Of a stretch of DNA of 64,000 nt, positions 27,700-38,500 are shown one piece after another. The stretch is taken from NCBI GenBank assembly GCA_949288175.1, contig CASEIV010000009.1, forward strand, positions 1-64,000. Direction: 5' to 3'. The notes below the pieces were generated by a model, which made no database searches, was not told the DNA's origin, and was given only the letters and a program-made list of their open reading frames with translations. Origin of the DNA: an uncultured Eubacteriales bacterium. GTDB taxonomy: Bacteria; Bacillota; Clostridia; TANB77; CAG-508. Every line of letters starts with the position of its first letter. Position 1 is the first letter of the stretch. Position numbers and translations under genes: made by a program.

Positions 27700-27811
27700 A
27701 AAAGGAAGTAAAAGAAATAGGAATAAATAAAATAAGGACAAAAAATAAAGAAATATCAAATAATGCATAGATAGTATAAATAAATATCAAAAATCGCATT
27801 AGGAGGGAGAT

Positions 27812-28765
27812 ATGCATAGATTATTAAGATTTTATAACCAAAATAGAATGAAAATTTGGGCACTCATATTAGGGGTTATATTTATTCTATTAGTCATTCA
27901 AGTTTTTAATTCTATTGCACGAAAAGATAGAGAAGAACAAAATAGAGAAATTTTAGAAGAAGAAACAACATTATCTAATGTTGTTTCTTATGATAAACAG
28001 AGCGAATCTATTATATCAGAAGAAGATGTTCCAGAACAATACAGAGAAGATTTTGGAAATGTTATTGAGCAATTTTTTACCTATTGTATTCAACATGAAC
28101 CACAAAAAGCATATAATCTCTTATCTCAAGATACAATCAACACATTGTATCCAACAGAAGAATTATTTGAAAATTTATATTACACAGAAAAATTTAAAGG
28201 AAATAAAGAGTTTTCTTATCAAAATTGGATAAAATCTGGTAAGTTATATATTTATCAAGTAAAAATTTTTGATAATATGTTGACAACTGGAAAAGCCAAT
28301 AATACATATTATGAAGATTATGTAACCATTATACCAGAAGAAGGGGAATATAAATTAAATATTAATCAGTTAATCGGCGTGAAGAATATTTATCAAAAAT
28401 ATAGTAGTGATGAATTAGATATTACCGTAAAAGATTCACAAGTATTTATGGATTATGAAATATATTCTTTTGAAATCAAAAATAAAACAGATAAAACAAT
28501 TTTATTAGATACAAGAGAAGATACAGATTCTACTTATCTGTTGGACGATGTAAATAATCAATATAGTGCACTTTTATATGAAAATAATGAAGAAGAACTA
28601 ATAATACAACCAGGGGAAAACAAAACAATATCTATCAGATTTAGTGATGTGTATAGAGAAGGAATTGTGATAACACAGATACATTTTAGTGACATTGTAT
28701 TAGATTATCATACATATACAGCAGGAAACGAAGTACAAAGAACAAGATTTGAAATTGAATTATAA
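27812..28765 (+). CDS. Single-pass extracytoplasmic protein, NTF2-like (VirB8/TcpC-type)
   Basis: A 317-aa protein with one membrane helix (about residues 15-35) and an outer region. About 80-200 has an NTF2-like pattern (VIEQFFTYCIQHEPQKAYNLLSQ) similar in layout to VirB8/TcpC proteins of Gram-positive conjugation systems. Residues 205-317 are beta-rich. GGAGGGAG precedes the ATG. A 112-bp gap separates it from the VirB6-like gene, and 24 nt from the hydrolase that follows. VirB8-like function is inferred. Confidence 0.5.
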   Translation: MHRLLRFYNQNRMKIWALILGVIFILLVIQVFNSIARKDREEQNREILEEETTLSNVVSYDKQSESIISEEDVPEQYREDFGNVIEQFFTYCIQHEPQKAYNLLSQDTINTLYPTEELFENLYYTEKFKGNKEFSYQNWIKSGKLYIYQVKIFDNMLTTGKANNTYYEDYVTIIPEEGEYKLNINQLIGVKNIYQKYSSDELDITVKDSQVFMDYEIYSFEIKNKTDKTILLDTREDTDSTYLLDDVNNQYSALLYENNEEELIIQPGENKTISIRFSDVYREGIVITQIHFSDIVLDYHTYTAGNEVQRTRFEIEL

Positions 28766-28789
28766 AAGTAGTAAAAAGAGGTGAGAAAA

Positions 28790-31700
28790 ATGGGAGTAGT
28801 AAGAAGAATAAAAAGTACAATCAAAAAAGTAGGTGCCTTTATAGTAGCACTTCATCTTGTTATAAAAATAGTTGCAATATTAACAATTCTAGTAACAGTA
28901 ACAACTGTTATTTCTGATTTATTTGAAATGCTAAGTGCAAAAAATACTCCCACAGAAATCTATGAAAACCTAGAAATAGAAGATGTATCAGAGTTAATAC
29001 AAATAAAAGGAAATAGTGAAACAGGATATTATTTAGATTTTATAGATGATATAGATACAAAATTAACAGAATTAGTTAAAGATTTAGACAATGTACCAAC
29101 AGATATAAGTTTTTTAAAGAAATTAATACAAGCGGAAGTGGTTACGAAATTTCCTGATTTAGGAGGAGAAATACCAGAAGGAGAAAGTGGATTTCAAGGA
29201 GCAATTGATATAAAAAGAGTTACACCGAACAAAGAAGTAGGGGAAATGAAAAATACAGGGAAAGGAGAAACTTCAATATTGGAACCAGAAAGTTCCTATA
29301 CAGATGTATCACTAACTCCAAAAGAAGAAGAAATTAAAAGTTGGGAAGAAGGAAAAAAATTAGTTTTATATAATGATTCTTATGTATATGATGAAGAAGA
29401 AAATGTTTGGGTAAAAAGAGAAAAAAATTCTAAATATGTTATTATTAGTAGAAATGACGAAGTAAGATATACGGGAAATTATAAAAAAGTAGAAGATAAG
29501 TTAAATGATATAGTGACATTTTATATTGAAGTAAAAAGTGGAAATATTACAGGATATATTCAATCAAAAAATATTAATATTCGTTCATCTAATAGGGAAG
29601 AGGAAGAAAATGAGCAATCCCAAAAAACAGAAAAGAATGAAAATATAGAAGTAAGTTCTAGAGCAACAGCTTCTAGAGAAAGAGAAATAGTTGGTGAAGA
29701 AGGTAATGAATATACAGTTGCAATTGCAGCAGGACACAACAATACAGATGATACTGGTGCTGAATCAGGAGGTTTAATAGAAGAAGATTTAACGATTCAG
29801 GTAGCTGAAAAAGTAGAAGAACTAATTAATGAAAAATATGAAAATGTTACAGTTATACAAACTGGTAGTACTTCAGAAAATCCAGGAGGTATAAAAGTAG
29901 AAGATAGAACAAGACTAGCGAGAGAGGCAAATCCGGATTTATGTATACAAATTCATTTTAATGCAGCAGATAATGTAGAAGCAAATGGAGTAGAAGTAAT
30001 ATATAAAGAAGGAGATGGTTTTTCACAACAATTAGCAGAAATATTAACAGATAGTATATCATCTGCAATGGGGTTAGAAAATCGAGAAGCTGGACCAGAT
30101 ACAGAGAAGTGTGCCGTTGGAAGTTTAGGAATTATAGAAAATTATGCAGTTAGTGGATTTCCATCAGTTGTAACAGAAGGTGGTTTTTTAACTGGAAATA
30201 AAGATGCAGACGTCATTCGAAATGGAGGAGTAGAAAAATATGCAGAAGGAATTGTTGAGGGAATAAAAACATATTTAGAGGCTGATCATTCTGGTATAAC
30301 GGCTACTGAAACAGGAAGATCTGAGATTACATCTAGTATCGAATCTAGAATTGTCAGGATGAAATATTTGAAACCAGAAGAATTAGAAAATATGAAGGTA
30401 AATGGAAATGTAAAAGAAGCAACCAAATATTTTACATTAAATGAAGATAATAAGATGGTAACACTTACGTGGTCTCAAAGTGATGATGGAACAGTAGAAA
30501 TAAAAGAAAATGCAGCAATGGATTTTAGAACTGCATTACAAAAATATCATATGCCATTTGAATATTTGTTATTTTACTATATAGACACAGATTATAGAGA
30601 CTTTTCAGAAAAATTAGCAGATATTGTATTAGAGAGTGAAATTGTAATTACACTACAAGATAATATAACAACAACAGAAACATTACAAGATACAGAAATT
30701 AAAGTAGAAACATCTTCAAATGAGGGAAATGCGAGAGGTGTTGCACATGATTGGGAAGTAGATAGTTCACAACATATCAGAACTGTTGCAGAAGTATGTA
30801 GTACAAAAACAGACATTACATATGTAGAAACTTGGTGTGTAAAAACCTATAAAGATAATAGTTTTAGTGAAAAAGTGTTAAATATGGGAGACCAAGATGA
30901 AATTATTGTGAATGCACCAGGTGAAGTAACATACATACCAGGAACTGTCAACCGTGGAGATGAAACGACTGTTATTGACGAACAAAGAGACACAGGATTA
31001 GATGACGAAGATGGAAACGATATTATGTATAGATATATAGAAAAACACAGAATTGCAACGACAATTAATTCACTTAGAAATACATATGATAGTGGGGATG
31101 TAAAAACAGAACCGAATACAAATAAATATGTGGATTTGTATATAGAAGAAGGTATGAATAGGCGAATGAGAGAAGGATTCTTCTTTAAAATTGTTAAAAA
31201 TAATGAAAAAACAGCAAACTTATTAGACTTAACAAAATATTTAATGTTCTTGGCTTCTAATACAAACTATGGAGAAACAGGATTTGATTTTGATATATTT
31301 ACTCTAAAAACATTAACTTCTGTTGGTGGAGGAGATTATATTGTAGATACAACACAATCACCATCAGAAATTGTCATAACAGATCTTGATACTTTAAAAC
31401 AAGCTTTTTCATGGTATAGTAATGATCGTGTTCTTCAACAATATGCATATTATTTTTTAGAATGTCAAGAAAGATACCATGTTAATGCAGTATTTGCAGC
31501 AGCTGTTTCTATTACAGAAAGTAGTGCTGGAACGAATATTGCAATTGGTGGAAACAACATGTTTAGTATTTCCAATGGTGGGCAAGGTAACTGGAATAGT
31601 TATGCTACAATGGAGAGTTCAATAGAAGCATTTTTTAGACTTATTAGTACAGAGTATTTTACCAATGGACAAAATTCAGTAGATTCAATTGCTAGAGGAA

Positions 31701-32227
31701 ATCCAGAAGGACAACATATGTATTGTGTACCACCAGATAATTGGATTAAAAATACAAGTAACTATATGACAGAGATGTTTAATACAGCAGGTATAGATGT
31801 TTCAGCAATTATAGGAGGAGGAGACTTTTTAGAGGTTGCAAAGCAGTGTCATGATTACTTAAGGGAAAATAATTATTATTATGTTCAAGGGTCTAGTGTA
31901 CCTAAACCATATCCAGGAGAAGGTACGTATATAGATTGCTCTGCATATGTAACATGGGTATTGTATGAATATGGATATACAGAATTAGAAGGTTGGCAAC
32001 AAAACACAAGGACAATCATTCCGCTAGCCAATCGATATGGATGGACGATAAAAAGTGGTTCAGAAGCACAGCCAGGAGATATTTTATTAAATCCAGAGAC
32101 CCATACAGAAATATATATTGGTGATGGAAAGTCATATAATGCAGGTTCTACAGATGCTATAAGAAGCGAATATAGTAATTGTAATCCTAGTAGTTTTCAA
32201 TATGCAATTACGGTAACAGCCCCATAG
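28790..32227 (+). CDS. Large cell-wall hydrolase with amidase, muramidase-like and CHAP/NlpC domains
   Basis: A 1145-aa protein with an N-terminal membrane helix, a linker, an SH3-like stretch, an N-acetylmuramoyl-L-alanine amidase (Amidase_3: IAAGHNN, CIQIHFNA, VVTEGGFL), a long middle region, a lysozyme/glucosaminidase-like domain near residues 890-1000 (AAAVSITESSAGTN, GGNNMFSI) and a C-terminal CHAP/NlpC-P60 domain (YIDCSAYVTWVL, His in NPETHTEIYIG). It would open peptidoglycan for the secretion channel, as VirB1 or CwlT do. The ATG at 28790 has AAGAGGTGA upstream. Three catalytic domains in one protein is more than typical VirB1. Confidence 0.8.
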   Translation: MGVVRRIKSTIKKVGAFIVALHLVIKIVAILTILVTVTTVISDLFEMLSAKNTPTEIYENLEIEDVSELIQIKGNSETGYYLDFIDDIDTKLTELVKDLDNVPTDISFLKKLIQAEVVTKFPDLGGEIPEGESGFQGAIDIKRVTPNKEVGEMKNTGKGETSILEPESSYTDVSLTPKEEEIKSWEEGKKLVLYNDSYVYDEEENVWVKREKNSKYVIISRNDEVRYTGNYKKVEDKLNDIVTFYIEVKSGNITGYIQSKNINIRSSNREEEENEQSQKTEKNENIEVSSRATASREREIVGEEGNEYTVAIAAGHNNTDDTGAESGGLIEEDLTIQVAEKVEELINEKYENVTVIQTGSTSENPGGIKVEDRTRLAREANPDLCIQIHFNAADNVEANGVEVIYKEGDGFSQQLAEILTDSISSAMGLENREAGPDTEKCAVGSLGIIENYAVSGFPSVVTEGGFLTGNKDADVIRNGGVEKYAEGIVEGIKTYLEADHSGITATETGRSEITSSIESRIVRMKYLKPEELENMKVNGNVKEATKYFTLNEDNKMVTLTWSQSDDGTVEIKENAAMDFRTALQKYHMPFEYLLFYYIDTDYRDFSEKLADIVLESEIVITLQDNITTTETLQDTEIKVETSSNEGNARGVAHDWEVDSSQHIRTVAEVCSTKTDITYVETWCVKTYKDNSFSEKVLNMGDQDEIIVNAPGEVTYIPGTVNRGDETTVIDEQRDTGLDDEDGNDIMYRYIEKHRIATTINSLRNTYDSGDVKTEPNTNKYVDLYIEEGMNRRMREGFFFKIVKNNEKTANLLDLTKYLMFLASNTNYGETGFDFDIFTLKTLTSVGGGDYIVDTTQSPSEIVITDLDTLKQAFSWYSNDRVLQQYAYYFLECQERYHVNAVFAAAVSITESSAGTNIAIGGNNMFSISNGGQGNWNSYATMESSIEAFFRLISTEYFTNGQNSVDSIARGNPEGQHMYCVPPDNWIKNTSNYMTEMFNTAGIDVSAIIGGGDFLEVAKQCHDYLRENNYYYVQGSSVPKPYPGEGTYIDCSAYVTWVLYEYGYTELEGWQQNTRTIIPLANRYGWTIKSGSEAQPGDILLNPETHTEIYIGDGKSYNAGSTDAIRSEYSNCNPSSFQYAITVTAP

Positions 32228-32241
32228 TAAGGAGGAATAGA

Positions 32242-33408
32242 ATGAAATATAAAAAAATGTTAATAGTGCTAATTATTGTAGTCGTTATTATTTGCATCAT
32301 ATGTTTGATTTCAATTAGCTTATTAAGAAAAATGGAAGAAAAACAAATTGAAGAACTTGGTTATGTGCCAGAAGATCCGGAATTGGTAGCTCAAGATTAT
32401 AAAACCGAGAAACTAAGAAATTTGACAGATTTCTTTTCAGTAGAAACATGTATACAAAAAAATGCAAATTCAACATTTGAAGCTAAAGATATGAATGTAT
32501 TAGCAAGTGACAGAGTGTATAGTTATAGTGTATTTGGAGAAGAAAAAAATGAAGAAACAGGAGAAACAACAGAAAGATATTTTATTGTTAGAGTAGATAC
32601 CTATACTCTAGCTTATGAAATAGAAGAATTAAATAGTAAAGAATATGATGATATTGATGAAATTGATTTAACTACAGATTTAACGGAAATTGCACAAACA
32701 GAGAATAATCAATTTGAATATACAAGAATTAATAATGAAAATACATCTAGATTTTATTTGAAAAACTATACAGAATTATTATTATCAGCTCCAGAAACAG
32801 CATATGATATGCTTGATGAGCAATATAGGGAAGAAAGATTTTCATCATCATATGAAGAATTTCCTGAATATATAGAAGAAAATAAAACTTACTTTGAAAA
32901 TGCTGTCTTATCCCAATATGCAGTTGATTATTTAGATGATTATACAGAAATTACCTTAGTAGATGTTTATAATAATAGTTATAAAATAATAGCTAAAAGT
33001 GTAATGGATTATACTGTTCAGCTAGATAATTACACAATAAAGGATGAAGAATATCTAGAGAAATATGAGAAATTATCAGACTTAGAGAAGGTCAGTGCAA
33101 ATGTAGATACATTTATGAATATGATAAATACAAAAGATTTTAAACATGCGTATGAAGTATTAGACGAAACTTTTAAAAATAATAATTTTAACACTTTAGA
33201 TGTATTTAAAGAATATATAAATAATTACTTTTTTGAATATAATCTTGATACAAAATCAGGTGTTAATGTGTATAATCAGGAAGGAACATATGTATATGAA
33301 ACAACAATAAAAAGTGGAGCGGGAAGTGCAGCAGAATCTAAAAAATTAACTGTCATTATGCAATTACAAGAAGGAACAGATTTTAAAATGTCTTTTAGTA
33401 TAGAATAA
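32242..33408 (+). CDS. Second single-pass extracytoplasmic protein with NTF2-like C-terminus
   Basis: A 388-aa protein with one membrane helix (about residues 5-27), then an extracytoplasmic region. The C-terminal portion (VDTFMNMINTKDFKHAYEVLDETFKNNNF) has the NTF2-like pattern of TcpC/VirB8-type proteins and parallels the middle region of the 27812-28765 protein. AAGGAGG precedes the ATG. It is the last gene of the secretion-like locus; a bidirectional terminator follows. The exact role is unknown. Confidence 0.5.
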   Translation: MKYKKMLIVLIIVVVIICIICLISISLLRKMEEKQIEELGYVPEDPELVAQDYKTEKLRNLTDFFSVETCIQKNANSTFEAKDMNVLASDRVYSYSVFGEEKNEETGETTERYFIVRVDTYTLAYEIEELNSKEYDDIDEIDLTTDLTEIAQTENNQFEYTRINNENTSRFYLKNYTELLLSAPETAYDMLDEQYREERFSSSYEEFPEYIEENKTYFENAVLSQYAVDYLDDYTEITLVDVYNNSYKIIAKSVMDYTVQLDNYTIKDEEYLEKYEKLSDLEKVSANVDTFMNMINTKDFKHAYEVLDETFKNNNFNTLDVFKEYINNYFFEYNLDTKSGVNVYNQEGTYVYETTIKSGAGSAAESKKLTVIMQLQEGTDFKMSFSIE

Positions 33409-33430
33409 CATTTGAACTGATAAAATAGAA

Positions 33431-33473
33431 AAATGATTTAGTATTTGCTTTTTAAGCATTTACTAAATCATTT
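33431..33473. terminator. Bidirectional terminator ending the secretion-like locus
   Basis: AAATGATTTAGTA pairs perfectly with TACTAAATCATTT, with extra pairing inside, and the plus side runs into a T-run. It lies between convergent genes and overlaps the last codons of the J-domain gene. Confidence 0.8.
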
Positions 33474-34154
33474 TTTAAATAGATTAACAAAAACTTGAAT
33501 TAAAGGGTTATTATTATAAATATCCATAAAGAAATTTCTGACAAAAGGTAACTGCCATAATAACAATAAAATCCCAACAAAAATAAGAAGAGCAATAAAA
33601 TCTTTTATACGATCAGAAAAGGTTTTTTTATATCGAATTTTATATCCTCTATTTTTTAAATCTTGAATATAGGCATCATGATAAGCCTGTTGTCTGGCTT
33701 GCTGCACTTGTCTTTCGTAATTCAAATCTCTTTGATATTGATGAGCTTGCTCCTTTTCAAAATCCATATTAGAGTTCTGATTTTGATTCATATAGGCATT
33801 AGATTGGTGATTAGGATAAGGATTTTGTGCCTGAGGAGTATTATGTTGTTGCATATGATGTAACTGATTTAATTCGTTTTTCAATTTTTGATTTTGTTTA
33901 TATATTTCGTCATAACTTTCTTGAGAAATGGTTGCATTTGATAATTGTTCATCATATGTTGCTTTAAGAGTAGGATTGGACAATGTTTCATAAGCTTCAT
34001 TAATCATTTTAAAGGTTTCTTCAGCTTCTTTTTTATGAATATCATCTTGTAAGTCAGGATGATATTTTTTAGCTAAAGTTTTATATGCTTTTTCTATGAT
34101 TTCAGGTGAGGCGTTTCTGTCCACCTCTAATATTTCATAATAATTTTTATCCAT
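33468..34154 (-). CDS. Membrane-anchored J-domain protein
   Basis: A 228-aa protein. Residues 2-70 are a J domain with the key HPD motif ([10 protein letters not shown]) and [20 protein letters not shown] Gln/Asn/His-rich linker (about 85-165) follows, then a C-terminal membrane helix (about 187-205, [18 protein letters not shown]). The Gly/Phe-rich and zinc domains of true DnaJ are missing, so it is a specialised co-chaperone that recruits Hsp70 (DnaK) to the membrane. It is convergent with the secretion-like locus; a link is possible but not shown. Confidence 0.85.
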   Translation of the reverse strand: MDKNYYEILEVDRNASPEIIEKAYKTLAKKYHPDLQDDIHKKEAEETFKMINEAYETLSNPTLKATYDEQLSNATISQESYDEIYKQNQKLKNELNQLHHMQQHNTPQAQNPYPNHQSNAYMNQNQNSNMDFEKEQAHQYQRDLNYERQVQQARQQAYHDAYIQDLKNRGYKIRYKKTFSDRIKDFIALLIFVGILLLLWQLPFVRNFFMDIYNNNPLIQVFVNLFKK

Positions 34155-34345
34155 GATTATATTCCTTTCTTTTAAATAATATCATAAAAAAATTTAGGAA
34201 TCAATAAAATTTCTGCTTTTTCAAAAATGTAGAATTACGTTTGATATGTTTTAAATATAGTAAATTTAAATTGTAACAAGAGAGAGGATTGAATATTCGA
34301 AAAACACTTATAAAACGAAATGCATATATTATATTGGGTGATAAT

Positions 34346-35209
34346 ATGAAATTAGGTTTAAGTTTATCAGGTGGAGGTGTAAAAGGAGCAGCACATATTG
34401 GTGTATTAAAAGCATTAGAAGAAGAAAATATAAAGATAGATAGTATTGCTGGAACGTCTTCGGGAAGTATTGTAGCAAGTTTATATGCTATGGGATTTTG
34501 TGCAGATGAAATCTATACAATATTTAAAAAATATTGCAAAAAAATAAAATATATTGATTTTTGGAATATTATAAAATTACTTTATGGATTAATTTTTAAG
34601 AGAAAAATTATTATAGATGGACTAAATAGCGGAAAAGAAATCGAAAAATTAATCAATGATATTGCAAAAGATAAAAAAATTCAAGATATTTCAGAGATTG
34701 ATTTTCCTTTGGTAATTCCGTCAGTCAATATGTATAATGGAAAAGTTACTTGTTTTACTTCATATAAAAATGAAAAAAGATATTTGACAAATACGATTTT
34801 TGTAAATCATATTCATATTGGAAAGGCAGTAAGAGCAAGTTGCAGTTATCCAGTAGTTTTTTCACCTTGTGAATTTAATCATACAAGTTTAATAGATGGA
34901 GGAATTAGAGAAAATACACCATGGAAAGAATTAAAAGAAATAGGAACAGATAAAGTCATTAGTGTAGTATTTAAAGAAAAATTTGATAAAGATTGCTGTA
35001 TGAATATTATTGATGTTGCGTCAAGATCAATTGGTTTATTGAGCAATGAATTATCAAATTATGAATGGGATGGGACAGATTATTTATTAGAAATACATAC
35101 GGAAAAAATAGTTTTATTAGATATGGATAAAATAGAAGAGCTATATGAGATTGGATATAAAACGACAAAAAAAGAAATGCAAAAAATAATAAAGAAAATA
35201 GAAAGATAA
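34346..35209 (+). CDS. Patatin-like phospholipase
   Basis: Predicted lipid acyl hydrolase. The 287-aa protein opens with MKLGLSLSGGGVKGAAHIGVL, which holds the oxyanion-hole GGGxKG motif. The nucleophile elbow GTSSGS (GxSxG) and the catalytic Asp in LIDGGIRENTPW (DGG) follow, so the Ser-Asp dyad is complete. The ATG at 34346 is preferred over an upstream TTG at 34289, because the conserved N-terminus begins here and GGTGAT lies just ahead. Bacterial relatives include RssA/YchK-type proteins; the substrate is unknown. Confidence 0.85.
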   Translation: MKLGLSLSGGGVKGAAHIGVLKALEEENIKIDSIAGTSSGSIVASLYAMGFCADEIYTIFKKYCKKIKYIDFWNIIKLLYGLIFKRKIIIDGLNSGKEIEKLINDIAKDKKIQDISEIDFPLVIPSVNMYNGKVTCFTSYKNEKRYLTNTIFVNHIHIGKAVRASCSYPVVFSPCEFNHTSLIDGGIRENTPWKELKEIGTDKVISVVFKEKFDKDCCMNIIDVASRSIGLLSNELSNYEWDGTDYLLEIHTEKIVLLDMDKIEELYEIGYKTTKKEMQKIIKKIER

Positions 35210-35260
35210 ATAGTAATATTGAGAATCAATAAAATTTATTTATAATGATATGTAAATATG

Positions 35261-35289
35261 TTGCATAAAGTAAATATTTATTGTAGAAT
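35261..35289 (+). promoter_or_regulatory. Promoter of a tiny peptide gene
   Basis: TTGCAT at 35261-35266 and TAGAAT at 35284-35289 with a 17-bp spacer. The predicted start of transcription is near 35296, about 26 nt before the ATG of a 25-codon frame. Confidence 0.5.
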
Positions 35290-35321
35290 AAAACCACCTT
35301 CATGAAGGAGGTGATTTTATA

Positions 35322-35399
35322 ATGAAGGATTTCATAAAAATATTAAAACTCCTAATACTTCTAGAAATTATACAATACATAAATAAGGAGAAAAAATAG
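35322..35399 (+). CDS. Tiny hydrophobic peptide (25 aa), possible type I toxin-like
   Basis: The frame encodes MKDFIKILKLLILLEIIQYI plus NKEKK: a hydrophobic core with charged ends. It has a perfect extended Shine-Dalgarno, AAGGAGGTGAT, 6 nt from the ATG, which can pair in part with CCACCTT just upstream (CCTT/AAGG with loop CATG). A promoter is located upstream and a strong terminator overlaps the stop codon, giving a transcript of about 130 nt. This organisation is like small membrane peptides or type I toxins. I recognise no family and see no antisense promoter, so the function is unknown. Confidence 0.45.
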   Translation: MKDFIKILKLLILLEIIQYINKEKK

Positions 35400-35426
35400 A
35401 GGAAGTTGCAGCTTCCTCTATTTTTT
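35397..35426 (+). terminator. Terminator of the 25-aa peptide gene
   Basis: TAGAGGAAG and CTTCCTCTA form a 9-bp perfect stem with loop TTGCAG, followed by T6. The 5' arm begins at the peptide stop codon. Confidence 0.85.
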
Positions 35427-35507
35427 GATTTTATATGAAAGACCTCATAAAAATTTCTTCCTATACATAGTATACAATAATTTTGAAAATATGTCAAATT
35501 TAACTCA

Positions 35508-38500
35508 TTAATTTTTTTGGACTTCTTTGCTTTCTTCCTTTTCATTGGCTTGTTGTACTGATTTATTTTCAGTCTCGTTTTCTTTCTCAATAGCGTCTTT
35601 TCTAGCGTGTTTCGTTTTTAAGTTATCTTTTGCAACTGTCATTAATAACTTAATTCTGTTTGCTTGGTTTGTTTCACTAGCACCTGGGTCATAATCTACT
35701 GGAGAAATATTGGCATCTGGATATTTTTCTCTAATAGTTTTAATAACTCCTTTACCAACAACATGATTTGGTAAACAAGCAAATGGTTGAACACAAATAA
35801 TGTTTGGAATGTCATGTTCAATATATTCAATCATTTCAGCTGTTAAGAACCAACCTTCACCTGTTTGATTTCCAATAGATAATACATCTTTTACTTTATC
35901 TTCTAAGTGCCAAATATCACAAGGTGGTAAATAACCTTTTTTAGAATTTGCTAAAGCAATTTTCATATCTTTTTCTAATATATCAATTAATTTAATAGCA
36001 GCTTTCATAATTTTTGAAGATGTTTTATTAGTATTCAATAAATTATTGAAAGTAATTTTATGTGTAGCCATAAATTTAACAAATCCCATAAAGTCAGGTA
36101 AAATAACTTCAGCGCCTTCTTTTTCTAATAAATCAGCAACATGGTTATTTCCAAATGGATGATATTTAATAAGCACTTCTCCAACAATACCAACTCTAGG
36201 TTTTTCAATAGAGGTGTCTAATTCTATTTTTTCAAAGTCATTGACAATATCATAGATACTTTGTTTAAATTCCTTATTTGAAGATTTTTGAAGTAATTTT
36301 TTACATTTTTCCATCCATTCATCAAATAGTTTTTGTGTTTCACCTTTATTCTTTTCATAAGCTCTATTTTTCGTTAACATTTTTTGTAATAAATCACCAT
36401 ATAAAACGGTTTTTAGTAAACGTTCAATTAATGGTACGGTTATTTTAAATCCAGGCATTTTTTCCATACCAACAATATTGAATGAAATAACGGGTATATT
36501 TTCAAATCCTGCATCTTTTAGAGCTTTTCTTATAAATCCTATATAATTGGTTGCTCTACATCCTCCACCTGTTTGAGACATAATTAAGGCGGTTCTATTT
36601 AAGTCATATTTACCAGATTGAAGAGCTTCAATCATTTGTCCTGTAACCAAGATAGATGGATAACAAGCATCATTATTCACATATTTTAATCCAGTTTCTA
36701 CTGTTTTTTGAGTACATTCTCTTAACAATTCCACTTTATATCCACTAGATTGTACAGCAGCTTCTAGTAATTCGAAATGAATTGGTGCCATTTGTGGTAC
36801 TAAAATGGTATAGTTTTTTTTCATATTCTTTGTAAAGATTTTTTTATGTTGTTCATAATCACCAGTAGCCGTATTTTCTCTTTTTTCTTTTTCACGTTTA
36901 TTCATACTAGCAAGTAATGAACGGATACGAATCCTAACTGCCCCTAAGTTATTTACTTCATCTATTTTTATTAAAGTATACATTTTATCATAACTAGATA
37001 AAATTTCTTCCACTTGGTCTGTTGTAACAGCATCAACACCACAACCAAAAGAATTTAATTGAACTAATTCTAGTGAGTCATGTTTTCCAACAAAATCAGC
37101 TGCAGCATAAAGCCTTGCATGATATACCCATTGGTCAACAACACGAATTGGTCTTTTTACTTCTGTTTGGTTTGAAATACTGTCTTCTGTTAAAACACAT
37201 AAACCTAATGAAGTAATTAATGTATCAATACCATGATTAATTTCTGGGTCAACATGATATGGACGACCTGCTAGGACAATACCTTTTAAATGATTTTCTT
37301 CTATGTATTTTACGGTTTCAGCACCTTTTCTACGAATGTCCTCTTTGCATTTTTGATATTCTTTTTCTGCTTTTTCAGCTGCTTCATTTAATTCTTCTTT
37401 TGTAAAGTTATATTGTTTAAATTCATCTAATTCTAATATTTTCTTTACTAAGTTTTTCTTATCAAAAGGTAAGAATGGATTTAAGAATTTTACTGTAGGA
37501 GCTTTTAGTCCTTCTACATTATTTTTTAATACCTCAGAATAAGAAATAACGATTGGACAGTTATAATGGTTATCTGCTTTTTCATATTCTTTTCTAGAAT
37601 ATGGCATACAAGGATAAAAGATTGTTTTAATTCCTTGTTCTAATAAACTTTCAATATGTCCATGTGAAAGTTTTGCTGGATAACATACAGATTCTGAAGG
37701 CATAGATTCCATACCTTTTTCATAAGTCTTTCTGGTACTCTTTTCAGAGATAATAACTCTAAATCCTAAACTTGTAAGGAACGTAAACCAGAAAGGATAA
37801 TCCTCATACATATTTAAAACTCTAGGAATTCCAATCGTTCCTCTTGTTGCATATTGTTCCTCTAATGGTGTATAGCCAAAAATTCTTTCATATTTGTATT
37901 GAACCAAGTTTGGTAAATTTTTAGCTTTGGTAACAATACCTGCACCTTTTTCACAACGGTTTCCTGTTACATGGATTTGTCCATTGCTAAATTTATTAAT
38001 TGTTAATTTACAATGGTTTTCACAATTATTACAATGTGTATGTGTAATTTTTATTTTTAAATTGTCTAATTCATCTGTTTTTAAGATGGTAGATGTATAT
38101 TCCATATCTAAATTGGCTTCATATTGTTCTTTTGAAAGTAAAGCCATTCCATAAGCTCCCATTAATCCAGCAATATTTGGTCTGACAACATTTTTACCAA
38201 CAATTAATTCAAAAGCTCTAAGGACTGCATCATTATAGAAAGTACCACCTTGAACAACAATGTGTTTTCCTAATGTTTCAACATCTCTAACCTTCATAAC
38301 TTTTTGAATCGCATTTTTAATAACAGAATATGATAAACCGCTAGAAATATCTCCGACAGAATATCCTTCTTTTTGTGCTTGCTTGATTTTTGAATTCATA
38401 AATACGGTACATCTTGAACCTAAATCTACAGGTCTTCTTGATTTTAGTGCTTCTTTTACAAATTCAGATATTTCTAAATTCAAACTTTTTGCGAAGGTTT

